Counted from the first letter of the stretch, positions 1-11,200 are shown. The stretch: 64,000 nt of DNA from a virus (IMGVR_UViG_3300031857_000094:18569-82568), one strand, 5' to 3'. Numbers and translations: made by a program. The notes: a model not told the origin generated them from the letters alone.

Positions 1-188
1 CCAGGCGCATTTTTAATGTTTTCTCTAATGTTGTCTCTTATGAGAACAATTTCTGTATTGCTATACATCGTTTCCTGATCGCGTGGATCAGGTGTTGAGC
101 TTATCGTTGAATTTATGTTTTTGATGTACACACCAGACCAGTCTTGACTTGAAGTCTTAGTGAATTTTTTAATAGCTCTAACAGTCAT
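1..188 (-). CDS. Partial unknown protein (N-terminal 62 residues)
   Basis: An open frame starts with ATG at 188 and runs off the left edge of the window. It begins MTVRAIKKFTKTS and contains a hydrophilic stretch ending EIVLIRDNIRENIKNAPG. I do not recognise the family from this fragment. It follows the PP-loop gene by 24 bases on the same strand. A T4-late-type TATAAATA lies about 85 bases upstream, inside the end of that gene, so it could be a late gene. Confidence 0.6.
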   Translation of the reverse strand, partial: MTVRAIKKFTKTSSQDWSGVYIKNINSTISSTPDPRDQETMYSNTEIVLIRDNIRENIKNAP

Positions 189-212
189 CTAGGTTCCCTC
201 TAAAATCAAAAC

Positions 213-1253
213 CTATTCTATGAAATGAGGTTTTGATCGAAACTTGTATTGTTGTTTAGTCGAAAATCCAAGTCTATTTATATACTTTAAACCGTCAATG
301 AATATGTTATATATTTCTGAATTCTTATGTTCAAACATGAACATATCTCTTGCGCTAACAGAAGTAGAAATAGATTTGGGCGACATGAAAACCAAAGGAT
401 GTTTTAAATCATACAGCAGTTTGTTTAAGATTTCATTTTCAGTTTCGTCAGCATCACCGTAATTATTGATTCTTTTGTATGTGTTAACAACGTGTGCTTG
501 TTTCCTTATGATGTTCGTTGCAGTAAAGTGAACATCCGTATAGAAATTTACTCGTTGAAAATTTTCGTCGTGATACTTAGATCCATAATCAAAGAAAGAA
601 AGATCTACGAAAAAAACGTTAGATTTATGACCTATCCGATAGTCAAGATTTACTTTGTCGGTACCCATGATATAACAGGTATCTTTAGAGTTTTGATGTC
701 CGATAAACTTTTTAAGATCATGCCAAAATAAAGTGTGAACGCTCCTAAATCCGCCAATATGTTTAGTCCACTCACGGCCGTGATTAGAAAGAGCAGTGAA
801 GTTAATCTTTGGGTCGTTAAACCATTTAGTATAGTCGGCGACTGTGATTTTCGTGTTGGGTAAATTTAATCGACTAAGAGTAGGAAATACATTTTCATAT
901 AACTCTCCGTTATGATTTTCATCACTTCCCTTATAGCTATCTCGAGCCAAAGCTCCAACCACAAGAATTTCATCGATATGAATGTTGTTATAGTAAAAAG
1001 TTTCTAAGATGTTTGTAGAGTCATGCCCACCAGAATAACAAAGAATAACATACTTGTATTTGTCCCTGATGTACTGCGCACGAATTTTGTAAAGAGTATC
1101 TAATGATTCATGTGGCTCTGTTTTCCAATCTACCATACGCATTTCTTTATCATAAAAATAAAGATAACAGTTTTTACCAGAAAGAAGAGCATCTATTTGA
1201 TTATTGTAAATATCGCCGTCTTCATCATAGTAGTAGATTGAATCAGTTATCAT
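213..1253 (-). CDS. PP-loop ATP pyrophosphatase-like protein, 346 aa
   Basis: A PP-loop motif SGGHDST sits near residue 75 after a hydrophobic strand (YVILCY), followed by a helix. This is the ATP-binding signature of N-type ATP pyrophosphatases such as asparagine synthetase and related amide- or thio-forming enzymes. The rest matches no subfamily I can name. It probably adenylates a carboxylate or carbonyl substrate. Its ATG overlaps the last 11 bases of the second PP-loop gene upstream, so the two are translationally coupled and may act together. The region is visibly more A/T-rich than the tail genes beside it, suggesting acquisition. Family confidence is good; the substrate is unknown. 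Confidence 0.75.
   Translation of the reverse strand: MITDSIYYYDEDGDIYNNQIDALLSGKNCYLYFYDKEMRMVDWKTEPHESLDTLYKIRAQYIRDKYKYVILCYSGGHDSTNILETFYYNNIHIDEILVVGALARDSYKGSDENHNGELYENVFPTLSRLNLPNTKITVADYTKWFNDPKINFTALSNHGREWTKHIGGFRSVHTLFWHDLKKFIGHQNSKDTCYIMGTDKVNLDYRIGHKSNVFFVDLSFFDYGSKYHDENFQRVNFYTDVHFTATNIIRKQAHVVNTYKRINNYGDADETENEILNKLLYDLKHPLVFMSPKSISTSVSARDMFMFEHKNSEIYNIFIDGLKYINRLGFSTKQQYKFRSKPHFIE
275..282 (-). promoter_or_regulatory. Possible T4-type late promoter (TATAAATA)
   Basis: The minus strand reads TATAAATA, the T4 late -10 consensus. It lies inside the 3' end of the PP-loop gene and points at the partial gene starting at 188. Because it is coding sequence it could be chance. Confidence 0.35.
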
Positions 1254-1998
1254 CTATGAATTCAACTTTGTATTTGGTGTTAGGATATATCGTTCTCTTT
1301 GCTCTTATCGCAGCAAGAGCTTTTTTATATGGTAATCCATAATCATAGTTCAACTTAGGTCTAAATGGAACGTTGTATATTCGGTACTTGAAATCTTGAT
1401 GATCGCCTCCATCATATTCTTTTTGCATGGCTTTAACAAGTTCTGGAGTCCACATGAAAAAGTATATACTGTTATCTTCATGAATCAGCACATCATTATA
1501 GAAATCCCACTCACTAACATCGTCGTATGCATGCTCTCCAATAACAGCCACACCACCCATTTCTTCAGCGTATCTACCTGCCAATAAAGCCGATACAGAG
1601 TCTGAACCTATACCATTGAGTTTCATGAAGATATCATCGTAATAGATCTGAAGCATTTCAGCTTCGGTTTTTTGAATAACAACGGGTTTTAAACTATGTT
1701 TTTTGCAGTAGTGAAATGCGTAAGATGACTCTAGCTTGTTGCCTGGAGTATCAACGATAATTGGCGTAGGATATAGATGTTTCAGACAGTCAAACACAAA
1801 CTCTGAATCCATACCTCCGCTGAGGGGAACATATAGTTTCTTACTGATCCATGAAAAATCTGTGATTGTGTCGAACAGAGCTTGTTCCCAGGTTAAAGTT
1901 TCAACTTCTTCAACATCATGCCAAACTTTCAAATCTGCTGCTGGATTTGTGAGACGCTCTGCTATATTAGTTTTCAGCCAGTTGTTTTTCGTTGCCAT
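1243..1998 (-). CDS. Second PP-loop ATPase, asparagine-synthetase-like, 251 aa
   Basis: The sequence LSGGMDSEF near residue 62 is the PP-loop of the asparagine synthetase C-terminal domain type. A later GSDSVSALLAGRY segment fits the second half of that fold. No N-terminal glutaminase domain is present, so if it forms amides the nitrogen donor must come from elsewhere. I chose the ATG at 1998 (MATKNN) over an in-frame TTG at 2013. It overlaps the hydroxylase gene upstream by 32 bases and the next PP-loop gene by 11. The overlapping trio looks like one pathway module; the product is unknown. Confidence 0.72.
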   Translation of the reverse strand: MATKNNWLKTNIAERLTNPAADLKVWHDVEEVETLTWEQALFDTITDFSWISKKLYVPLSGGMDSEFVFDCLKHLYPTPIIVDTPGNKLESSYAFHYCKKHSLKPVVIQKTEAEMLQIYYDDIFMKLNGIGSDSVSALLAGRYAEEMGGVAVIGEHAYDDVSEWDFYNDVLIHEDNSIYFFMWTPELVKAMQKEYDGGDHQDFKYRIYNVPFRPKLNYDYGLPYKKALAAIRAKRTIYPNTKYKVEFIDDN

Positions 1999-2428
1999 TT
2001 TTCTTAGTCCCAAAGACTAGATCCCAAATCGGAAAGAACACTCCGTAGTTTTTAGTAGGATCTTCATGATGCACCAAATGCCATCTACCACTAGTTAGTA
2101 TTGGATACAGATTGACTTTGGGATTGTGTTCGATTGCTTCTTGTATGAATGCAGCCCAAACATAGTAGAAACCAAACAGCCACCAATGGCCAGTTACAGC
2201 AGCTAAGACGAATGTAGGAATGACTTCGGTCAGCCACTGATCGACTGTGCTTTTCCAGTTGTCGAACCAGAGAAAAGCGTTTTTCCAGTTAAGGCCTTGA
2301 ATGGTAGATTGGGTTACTTGCTTATGATGATCGTTGTGGAACTTGCGCATGAACGACCACACATGCGCAAGTCTGTGCATCCAGTAGATCATAAACGTCC
2401 ATAGAAGAAATACTAATGCGTAGGTCAT
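1967..2428 (-). CDS. Fatty acid hydroxylase / sterol desaturase family protein
   Basis: This 153-residue protein is hydrophobic and carries the diiron histidine clusters of the fatty acid hydroxylase superfamily: H18xxxH22, H31xxH34H35, a lone H101 and H117xxH120H121 followed by NYG. The ending PIWDLVFGT is also typical of the family. Hydrophobic segments around residues 3-17 and 70-95 would place it in the inner membrane. Members oxidise C-H bonds in lipids or carotenoids using oxygen. It is short for the family but keeps every ligand cluster, so it may be active. It is the first gene of an overlapping trio with two PP-loop ATPases. The substrate is not predictable from sequence. Confidence 0.8.
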   Translation of the reverse strand: MTYALVFLLWTFMIYWMHRLAHVWSFMRKFHNDHHKQVTQSTIQGLNWKNAFLWFDNWKSTVDQWLTEVIPTFVLAAVTGHWWLFGFYYVWAAFIQEAIEHNPKVNLYPILTSGRWHLVHHEDPTKNYGVFFPIWDLVFGTKKNGNEKQLAEN

Positions 2429-2829
2429 CTATCATTAGCTGTAATCTTATCAATCATTTCTTGAATTTGTTCGTCAGTTAATGTGTCGAACTGAGTTTCT
2501 AGTTTACTCACATCAACAGTAAAAGACGTATTTTTCAGTTTGATAATATCAGACATAGATGTATCAATGTCTGGCGCTTGAACCTTTTCCAAAGTTTTCA
2601 ACCACTCAATCGGTGCTTGTTTAATTATGAAATCTTCTAATTCTTTTCCAATAGGAGCTGGAATAGGAAGTGTCAGAGAAACATCAGAACGACATCTTAC
2701 TGGAGTTCCATCTTCGTTGCGATTAGAATCGCTAGCCAAAAACTCTTCGGAAAGAATATCTGTCCAGTATCTCGCTACAATCAAATGATCACTGGGCCAT
2801 ACTTCTACGATTTTATAATGTAAGTTCAT
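2425..2829 (-). CDS. Conserved-looking phage protein of unknown function, 134 aa
   Basis: This soluble acidic protein starts MNLHYKIVEVWPSDHLIVARYW and ends in a helical segment (DEQIQEMIDKI). It overlaps the glycine-rich adhesin gene upstream by 5 bases and the hydroxylase gene downstream by 4, so it is co-translated with the fibre genes. Its position after an adhesin is where T4-type phages often keep fibre-associated or chaperone genes, but nothing in the sequence proves that role. Confidence 0.65.
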   Translation of the reverse strand: MNLHYKIVEVWPSDHLIVARYWTDILSEEFLASDSNRNEDGTPVRCRSDVSLTLPIPAPIGKELEDFIIKQAPIEWLKTLEKVQAPDIDTSMSDIIKLKNTSFTVDVSKLETQFDTLTDEQIQEMIDKITANDR

Positions 2830-4205
2830 GCTATTGGTCCGTTTCTAGTTCCTGTTGCTATGTATCTAGTTATATTTGCATTGCCTGTTACAGCATTACC
2901 CTGAGAACCTGTAGGTCCAGTTGCACCTGCTGGAGCAAAACCAAAACCACCCGCTCCTGCTGGACCTGTAGGGCCCGTTGCACCAGCATTGCCTGGAGCA
3001 CCCGCAGGACCAGTTGCTCCCAAGTTTCCTTGAGCACCAGTCGGTCCAGTAGCTCCAGCTGCACCACCTCCGCCACCAGCACCATTGTTGAAGTTATTGT
3101 TAAACGATCCAGCGCCACCAGCGGCGCCTAAGTTACCACCGACACCACCAGATCTTGGCGTCGCATTAGTAACGGTTCCGCCATTACCACCACCATTTGC
3201 TGATCCTGCACCAGCGTTTGCTGCTATAGTTCCAAAAGATGTTCCTCCAGCACCGCCAGGAACACCTGCGCCACCGCCACCACCAGCACCAGTATTCGCA
3301 ATAACACCTTTACCGTCGGAGTATCCGCCGCCACCACCGCCGCCGCCACCGCCGCCAGATCCGCCTGGACCACCAGGTCCGCCAGGTCCGCGAGCACCTC
3401 CTGGACCGCCAGGACCGCCAGGACCAGCTGCACCGCCTGGACCACCAGGACCACCTGGTCCGCCTGTTCCACTTAAACCACCTGGGCCTCCTGCGCCACC
3501 AGGTCCGCCTGTTCCGCCAGTGAATGTACCGCCAGCATTATCTACAACTGTAATCAATCCAGTTACAGAGGGAACAGTGAAAGAAGACCCACCTGTTCCA
3601 CCAGATCCACCAGCGTTGCCTGGTCCGCCAGCATTAGCAGCATTGCCTGGTCCGCCAGCATTTCCTGGCGATCCGTTATTTCCCGTGCCGCCTGGTCCGC
3701 CTGTTCCACCATTATTTCCTGGTCCACCTGTTCCACCAGCGTTGCCTGGAGATCCACCTGCTCCAGGATTACCTGGAGCGCCGTTAGCTCCATTTCCACC
3801 ACCACCACCAGCACCAGAGTTACCAGGAGTACCAGTATTGCCTGGATTACCAGCTGCACCTGGATTACCTGTTGTTCCTGTGTTTCCAGCTGCACCAGCG
3901 TTTCCTGGTGTTCCTGGATTTCCGTTAGTTCCATTATTACCAGGAGTTCCAGCGTTTCCTGTATTTCCGATTCGACCTGTAATCGTATTGTTATTGTCGA
4001 CGTAAACGAGCGATCCACCTTTCCATCCAGATCCTACGTCGAACGCTGGTGTTGCTGGAGAGTTAGAAGTTACACCAGCATTAATGAAGCATAGCAAGTT
4101 AAGCGGATAAGCTGGGCTTCCCGCTTGAGTATAGAGATTGACGTTCGTAGCAGCATTGCTGATCGTAACGACTTTTGTTGGTCTTGCTAATAATGCTAGA
4201 AACAT
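2826..4205 (-). CDS. Glycine-rich, collagen-like tail fibre / adhesin, 459 aa
   Basis: Residues 1-80 form a non-repetitive N-terminal domain (MFLALLARPTKVVTIS...). From about residue 80 the protein is almost entirely Gly-rich: first GNxGxPG/GNAG triplets, then GGPGGPGG and a run of about ten glycines near the middle, then GATGPTGPAG triplets towards residue 440. Such Gly-X-Y or poly-Gly-II packing occurs in phage fibres and in gp38-type receptor-binding adhesins of T4-like phages. It lies directly after the tail fibre gene (9 bases apart). I infer a distal receptor-binding or fibre-tip role. The repetitive DNA is likely prone to length variation. Confidence 0.7.
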   Translation of the reverse strand: MFLALLARPTKVVTISNAATNVNLYTQAGSPAYPLNLLCFINAGVTSNSPATPAFDVGSGWKGGSLVYVDNNNTITGRIGNTGNAGTPGNNGTNGNPGTPGNAGAAGNTGTTGNPGAAGNPGNTGTPGNSGAGGGGGNGANGAPGNPGAGGSPGNAGGTGGPGNNGGTGGPGGTGNNGSPGNAGGPGNAANAGGPGNAGGSGGTGGSSFTVPSVTGLITVVDNAGGTFTGGTGGPGGAGGPGGLSGTGGPGGPGGPGGAAGPGGPGGPGGARGPGGPGGPGGSGGGGGGGGGGGYSDGKGVIANTGAGGGGGAGVPGGAGGTSFGTIAANAGAGSANGGGNGGTVTNATPRSGGVGGNLGAAGGAGSFNNNFNNGAGGGGGAAGATGPTGAQGNLGATGPAGAPGNAGATGPTGPAGAGGFGFAPAGATGPTGSQGNAVTGNANITRYIATGTRNGPIA

Positions 4206-4213
4206 GTTATCCC

Positions 4214-5044
4214 TTACTTAACGTCTGGGAGATAAGATCCATAAAGATTCGTACCATCAGAATAGAATGTAAACAAGTCTCTTGCACCAACTGTTGTTGT
4301 GAGCGAAGGAGCTACACCAGCAGGCCACTTGAATACACCGTTCCATGTGATAGTGTAGCTACCCGATCCACCTTGAATGACGCTTAGAATATATGTGCCA
4401 ACTTTAAGATTCGTTGGAGCAGCCATCGTACGCGAAGCGCCAATAGTTACTGTAGCAACGCGACCTAGTGATGTATCCCAAGTGATCGTAGCTTGATCTG
4501 TCAGAGTCTGATTGAGGGCGTTTGAACGATCTGTGGTTGTGCCGTTGAGTGTAGTATTACCACCAACGAAAAGATTCGTTGAAACAGTAGCACGTCCAGT
4601 TACACCAAACCAACCAGTGGCGTTTGCTGTAGCTCCAGAACCACCAACAGTAAGAGTTTTAGACGCACCACCAAGAGTCGTATTACCAGAAACAGTTAGA
4701 TTTGTTCCTACTGTAGCGCGCCCCGTGATTGTTAAAAGATCTGTGGTTGCATCGCCTAGATTGATGCCGCCATTTACGTTCAGGATACCGCTGATAGTCG
4801 TGTTACCAGCTACGTTAAGATTTCCGTTCGCGCTCAGGAGTCCATTAACGATAGTTCTGTTTGAGCCAGTAGTACCTAGTCGTGTAGATTGAGAAGAAAC
4901 GAATCGAACGTTGGCTGTAATAGTGTTTGCATATAGCTTTGAGTTGTCAATGGCAAACTGACTTAGGCGATCAAATGCTTCGTTTGATCGTGTTCTCCAT
5001 GTATCAAATGTGTTGGTTAGAGCAACGTTAGCAATTTTTGCCAT
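4214..5044 (-). CDS. Tail fibre protein, 276 aa
   Basis: The protein starts MAKIANVALTNTFDTWRTRSNEAFDRLSQF, a short N-terminal attachment helix seen in many fibre proteins. Beta-strand repeats rich in Thr, Asn and Gly follow (NVAGNTTISGILNVNGGI, VGTNLTVSGNTTLGG, STNLFVGGNTTLNG), as in trimeric fibre shafts. The C-terminal 80 residues (TWDTSLGRVATVTIG... to FYSDGTNLYGSYL) look like a compact head domain found at the ends of many phage fibres. A TATAAATA motif lies about 70 bases upstream. It probably joins the baseplate through the DUF4815 protein upstream. Confidence 0.72.
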   Translation of the reverse strand: MAKIANVALTNTFDTWRTRSNEAFDRLSQFAIDNSKLYANTITANVRFVSSQSTRLGTTGSNRTIVNGLLSANGNLNVAGNTTISGILNVNGGINLGDATTDLLTITGRATVGTNLTVSGNTTLGGASKTLTVGGSGATANATGWFGVTGRATVSTNLFVGGNTTLNGTTTDRSNALNQTLTDQATITWDTSLGRVATVTIGASRTMAAPTNLKVGTYILSVIQGGSGSYTITWNGVFKWPAGVAPSLTTTVGARDLFTFYSDGTNLYGSYLPDVK

Positions 5045-5047
5045 TGG

Positions 5048-5263
5048 TTATCCTATCTTGTCTAATAGACGCTGCATGAGCGTTTTGAGTTCGTTGACTT
5101 CCTGTCTTAAGTTATTTATATCTTCAACAGCAGACTGAATTTCCTGCTGTTTTTCGCGTTTCTTTTTGTAGGCTTGCAAAGCGGTTAAGTTAGTGTTCAA
5201 AATCGCTTTGCTATCCATATCCCTGATCAGCTCAGGGTTTTCTTTTACCTTGGCATATTTCAT
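5048..5263 (-). CDS. Small coiled-coil protein, 71 aa
   Basis: The second half (QEIQSAVEDINNLRQEVNELKTLMQRLLDKI) has clear heptad spacing of Ile, Val and Leu and should form a coiled coil. The first half is charged. The stop is 3 bases before the tail fibre start and the gene begins 1 base after the DUF4815 gene ends. It may be a small baseplate or fibre linker, or an oligomerisation helper; no family is recognised. Confidence 0.65.
   Translation of the reverse strand: MKYAKVKENPELIRDMDSKAILNTNLTALQAYKKKREKQQEIQSAVEDINNLRQEVNELKTLMQRLLDKIG
5113..5120 (-). promoter_or_regulatory. Possible T4-type late promoter for the tail fibre
   Basis: TATAAATA on the minus strand inside the 71-aa coiled-coil gene, about 70 bases upstream of the tail fibre ATG at 5044. 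It matches the T4 late -10 box exactly but also encodes part of DINN, so chance is possible. Confidence 0.4.
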
Positions 5264-5264
5264 G

Positions 5265-8200
5265 TTAAATCATCAGTGCTATAGCTCTCAAGTCTTTGAC
5301 TCGAGGTGGATTACTGCTTGTGCTATTCGTCAGAACGATCTTAATCGCGAAATACTTAAACTTGCTATATGCAGCACGAGCAGAGTTGCGATACTCAATG
5401 ATACCTGTCGAGTTGTTAGCGCCCGAACGAGCCGTATTGGTATAGTTCGGAACATCGTAAACTAGTTCAAGGAAATCATTTTTATTTTCGCTTGACGAGT
5501 AACGAGTTGCAGCAGTAAAGCCCTGAGATTCGTTAAGCTCCATTGGAATCCAACGAACGTCAGCCATACTATCATTATCTTCAGCCGCAAGGATCTTGTA
5601 GTAAACAAAGATGTTCGATCCGCTTGGCTTATAAGCCGTCAGATAAACGCGGAGATCTTCAGCGTCCTGTCCGTCTGCGAGGCCAACGATACGTGTGATA
5701 TATCGTGTTTCAGCGTTTCCGCCAAACTTGACATAATCTTCTGAGCTACCGATAGCGGCGTTCGTGCTGATCAAGTTATGAGTATGATACAATGCAATAC
5801 GATCAAGATCGATAGCTGGAGAAGCTACGATATTTCTTCCGTCGATCTCATACTTGATTTCCAACGATCTGTTCGTAGCCATAGTAGCAGACGAAGCAGA
5901 AGTGTTAGATTCAATGCTACGACTCAGAACATAACGTGGAGAGCTCAGCTCTGTGTCGCCGTTGATGTTCACTCTGAAGAATGAAGAGTCGCGAGCAGAT
6001 GTAGATGTTGCCATCTTAGCGAAAGCACGAACTTGATTATTCGATGGAACAATCATGTTAGTGATCAGATTCATATTATCAATTGCAACGTTGTTGATAG
6101 TTACGATGCGAGCATTGTATCCACTTGTCTGACCTTTGATATACGTATCAGTCGCGAAAGCACGAGCGTTGGCAAATGCAACGCCGCTATTAACATATGA
6201 AGTATTTGCTACAATCAATCTTGTATTAGCATAGTTGATTGCATCATAGTATGTTACGCGACCAACTGGATACGTGGCTGATGTGATTCCACCAGTTGAG
6301 TTACCAGCGAGCGGCGAAGTCGTTGGGCTTGCGCCAAGACGGAAACGAACTGCTTCGCCACCACGGAACTTAGCTCCAGTCGACACGTCACGAACAACAA
6401 CGTGATTTGCGCTGACAGAAACGATCTTACCAGTAGCACCAGAAGTCATACCCTGAACGAACGAGTTACCTGTAGCAGTATTACCTTTCAGTCCATTTCC
6501 TGGAGTGAACGTTCCCACCAGTCTCGTTTGACCATGAACAACTTCACCAATGCTTGAAAGAGCACCAGTTGTATTTGCGATTGTTAAGTGATCACGAGCT
6601 GGATTCTTAACGATCAACGTACCTACTGTAGATTTGTTAAACTCAGCATAGTATGCTGTGAACTTAAGATCTTCTTTTTGTTCTGGCTGGAATACTCTCT
6701 GATTCGCAGAAACGAACAGAACACCAGCGGCTGGCTGTTCAGAAACAATTGATTTGTCAATTAAATCTTTTCCTCCTAAAACAGCTGTATATACAGAGTA
6801 ATAGGGACTACCAGACTCTGGAGTGATTACGATAGCATATTCAGTTTCATTCGACAAATGAACTGGCGAAGGGAAATATACTGGCGTTGCTGCGCTAGAA
6901 TCCGCACTAGTATTAACTTCTGCAGATGTTAAAGTTACTCTAGAATAAGGAACAACTTTCATCGTTACAGCAGATGTAAGTGGATCTACTTCACGAATAT
7001 CAATTGTAACGCTTCTGATATTATCTTTTGAAGCAAAGAACAAATCAAATTTCGTTAGATACATTCCAGAAGTTTGTGTTTTCGTAGAAAGTATGCTATT
7101 AATAAAGAAACTTTGTCCAATAGGATCGCCATGTGCTGGAACTTCTGGTGGTACCCAATCACCTCCATCGTCATTATCTTCTTCTGGAGCTGGAATAGTT
7201 CCGACAACAACCTGTCCACTTGATGTTGTAACTGAACTTGAACTTCCATATGTTGTTGAGTTCAACGCAGATTGAGTTATTTCAACAGATTTAGTTGTAA
7301 CTGTAAGCGATGAAACTGTTTGAGCCAAACCTTCTGCAGTATAAGTTGCTTCACAAGATGTAACCAACTGACCAAATGATCCAGAATTTGTTGGATTATC
7401 AGTAAATCTAAGGCGTTTTGCTCCAGTTCTAAACTTCAAAGAAGAATCATTTGGCAGTTGGAACGCGCCATAAGCAGTGCCATAAGCATCTGTTACAAAA
7501 GCAGAACCAGCAGCAGCTGCAGGAGTAATTGGTGCTCCTGTTATCGTTTTAAGACCAGAGGTAAACTCTGCTTCTGTAAGTGGTGTAACATATGCATTAA
7601 CATCAACTCCGTCAAAAAATCCATAAACGCGAATTGATGGCATCATTCCTTGCATCTTGAAGAGAATTTGACGCGAGCGCATGTATGGGATGATTGAAGT
7701 ATCTACTACGATATTACCATAAGATGCGGTCGTTGTAACAAATCCGATACCAGTTTGTTCGCCAGTTTGCGTTGTAATAGTAGGAGTAGCATAGTAATTT
7801 TGAGTTTGAGTATCCTGATAGATGATTTGAGAACCATCTATCTGAGTAACAGCATATGTACCGCCAACATTATTTGTCGCGCTTCCTACCAGAACAGGAG
7901 AGCCTGTAAAGCTAGTAATAGGTGCATTCCAATTTGCAGGCCATGTTGATGCTAGGTATTCCCATGAGTCCGTATTTAAATCAATTGTAATATTCGTATC
8001 TGGACCTTCAACCGTATCACACCAATAATCGTTATCAGGAAGAAGTGTTAGTGTACCAACGAAATTCCAAATAGCACCAGCGCAGTTTCTTGTTGTTGTA
8101 GCGTATGGTTGATTAACAAGAATTTTGTGCGAGTATGGAAGCGTTACGAGTTTACCAGCAGTTGTTGCTGTTACAGATGAAACATTTGCTGATTCACTTC

Positions 8201-11200
8201 CGCCAACAGCACGATTTCCAACTACAGTAGCTCCAGCTGCAAAATTAACAATTGCATCCTCAACATACAACTTATTTCCAACCCTATGTCTAATTGTAGC
8301 GGATGGTGTGCTACCAATTTTTACTTCGGTACCAGGAAGGAAAGCTGATGATGATGGTGTAGAAGAAAGAACAATAACTTGATCTCGCGACAAACCAGCA
8401 GGCGTTACGTTCGTGCGAACAACGTTTGCTGAGTTGGCAGTCATCACGAGTGGCGTTTCGTCGTTAGTGAAACGTGGGCGCATTTCGCCCTTAGTAGGAT
8501 CAATAGCAACCTTGTAGTCTAAATCAAACACGTTACCGACAGCATGTGTCGTGAACGAATCCACGAGGATACCGTTCTTGAAACGATCTAAACCGTTGGC
8601 GTCTTGAACAAGCAAGTCTTGTGCTGACAGTTCAAGAAGAGTCAGTGATGTGTAGTATTCAAGACGATCGATGCGCTCCGCAATCTTACCAATATCGCGC
8701 ATTGTATAGCGACGATTGTTGAACTTGCGGAACTTGTTAGCCTGATCTGGACGTCCAACACGACGAGCCAGAACTGGAGGAAGTGATGGATATGGAGCAA
8801 GCTCGATAGAAGCCATAGCCATAACATCATTAGGAGCAGGAGGCGTCGCAGGTCTAACTGCAGGAACACCCTTAGTGACTACAAGACTTCCGTCAGTATT
8901 CAATCCGATGATATCAACACGACGCAGATAGTATTCAAGATCTGTCGTAAAGTCCTGGCCCGTAGGTGAGAAGTGCAAGCCACCTGAAGGAAGAACGAAT
9001 GTGTTCGATGTTTTAGGATTGGTAGCAATAGTGCTTGAAGAAAGTACAGTCACAGAATTAGCTGTATCTGTCATGCGTGGGCGGAAATCTACGCAATCAC
9101 GAAGATCGTATGAGATACCTGTAGAAGGTGAAATATATACAGGAATTTCATATGTAAAAATTTTACTTGTGTTTGTTGCAGCTGTTGCATCGTCAACTGG
9201 ATAAGAATCATACGAGAAAAATCCTGTTGGATTTACCCCGTGTGTAAAGTAATCAAACTTAACAAGCAAACGATCGCCAGAAGCGATAGAAAGCGCGCTT
9301 GATGATTTCTTAACTAGACGAGAATGGCTATAATAACTATCTAGCATACCACTGTCTAGTGTAAAGTGTGATGTTACGTCTGTACCTTCAGTTGCAGAAG
9401 CGAAGTCAGCGCTGCTCTTCTTACGAACTGAAATAAGTTTGAAACCATCTGACAGACCGAGCGACCACGGACCAGTTGTATTGGCTGTATATCCAGACCC
9501 ACCACGATTACTGCCGACATGAATCTGTACAAGTCGATTGCGCTGAACGGATTTAGACTGTTCCTGCCCATTAATTTTGTTTAACGTGGAAACAATTGTT
9601 GCACTAAGAGTAGTAGTTAAAGTTTCGTTGATATCAAACGTTGCACCAGTTGATGATGTAATATTGATAGAACGAGCTCCATCTTTTCCAACACCAGCAA
9701 AGTCAAGAACTTGACCAGGGAAAAATCTTTTAAAGAACGATTTACCAGAACCAGTAACACCGTTTACAGGTCCAAGAGTTGTAATCGTAGAACCACTAAC
9801 TGTGCTTACAATAAACGTATTGCTGACTGAAGAAATATAAATCGCGTCTCCAGGATTTACTTTACCATCAATCGTAGCACTAGCTGTTATTGTATTTGAT
9901 CCATTGGTCGTAGAAAGCGTTTCGCTGAACGTTGTAGTATTGGCGTATCCACGAGAAACGACATAAAAATCTGTTCTTGTAGCAGCATCGCTTAGAACAC
10001 CAGAACCGTCAAACGTTCCATCACTAAGGGTTAATGTAGCTATTCCGCCTGTCGTAAAGGACACATTGTTCGAAACATAGAACGAATAATCGTTTCTAAC
10101 GGTTCCTGATGTGGTGCGCAAACGCTTAATAGCTTGGGCTGGAAGACGGAAAACTGCACGATCAAATAGAGGATCTGAAGTGTTGGCATTTAAACCATTA
10201 GATCCAACAATATCTGCTTTACCATAAACAGTACTACCGCCGCCATTGTAACCAATAGACTGCACAGCCGTGAACGACTGACCTGCAGCCATTGTTACGT
10301 CAGTAAGATATAGCTTGTACTGTGCGCTTGGAAGCCCAGGAGTTCCGCTGTAGTATTCGATACCACGAACACGAGCTGTACCAATTTGAGAACCAGAGAA
10401 AACAGTTGTTGAGTAGTTTCTTGAGCTAACGGCATCAGCTTGCGCTGAACGCAGAGAAACGATGCTCTGTTGATTTACATCCCAGTTACCAACAACGTTA
10501 TCTACAATAACATAGTTGCCATAATCAACTAGCGCTTTTGCAGACTGTACTGCTTCTGAATCTGTTGCTTTTTGAATATTTCTGCCAATAGTAGCAATAC
10601 GTTCGATATCATACCCTTTAACGTATGCTTTTCCTGGCTCAGCAAATACAACTAGGAGTTGATTGTTGCCGCCTTCAGCCGAAGTCAGTACCCCTTGATT
10701 GTTACCAGTTTTAAGGTGTTCTTTTACGTTAATCTCGAATCCATTTACAACGTAATCACCAGATTCATCCGCGGTACGTTTTGCGATGTAATCGCGAATT
10801 TGAGAATACTGCGGACGTGTAGAAATCGACTGAACAACGCCATCCTTAACTTGGAAAAGCTCAACGAATGTGTTAGATACTGTAGCAGTAAGAGCAACAG
10901 AGCGAACGTTGGCCGTAAGTTTAAGACGAGCAGCACCAGGAGCGGCATAGTTGTATGAACCGCTCGCTGGATCAAGCAGTGATTCATCGGTTGTTTCTGT
11001 TACAATAGTTTCTGTAATATCAAAACCAACACGAGCTGACGCGGTTGTCGATTGATAATTACTTACAAGAACAGTTTGTTCTGGAACACGAATAAAGTGA
11101 TCTTTGGCATAAACAATACCAGTATTAAATGTGACTGCGGCCCCAAATCCAGTCGCACCAGATGTGATTGAGTTTGCTGAGTAAATCGTTCCACCACCAA

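Noticed and set aside
3085-4005. 306-aa proline-rich plus-strand frame
   Set aside because: It is the exact antisense shadow of the Gly-rich adhesin: GGP codons read as Pro/Ala codons on the other strand.
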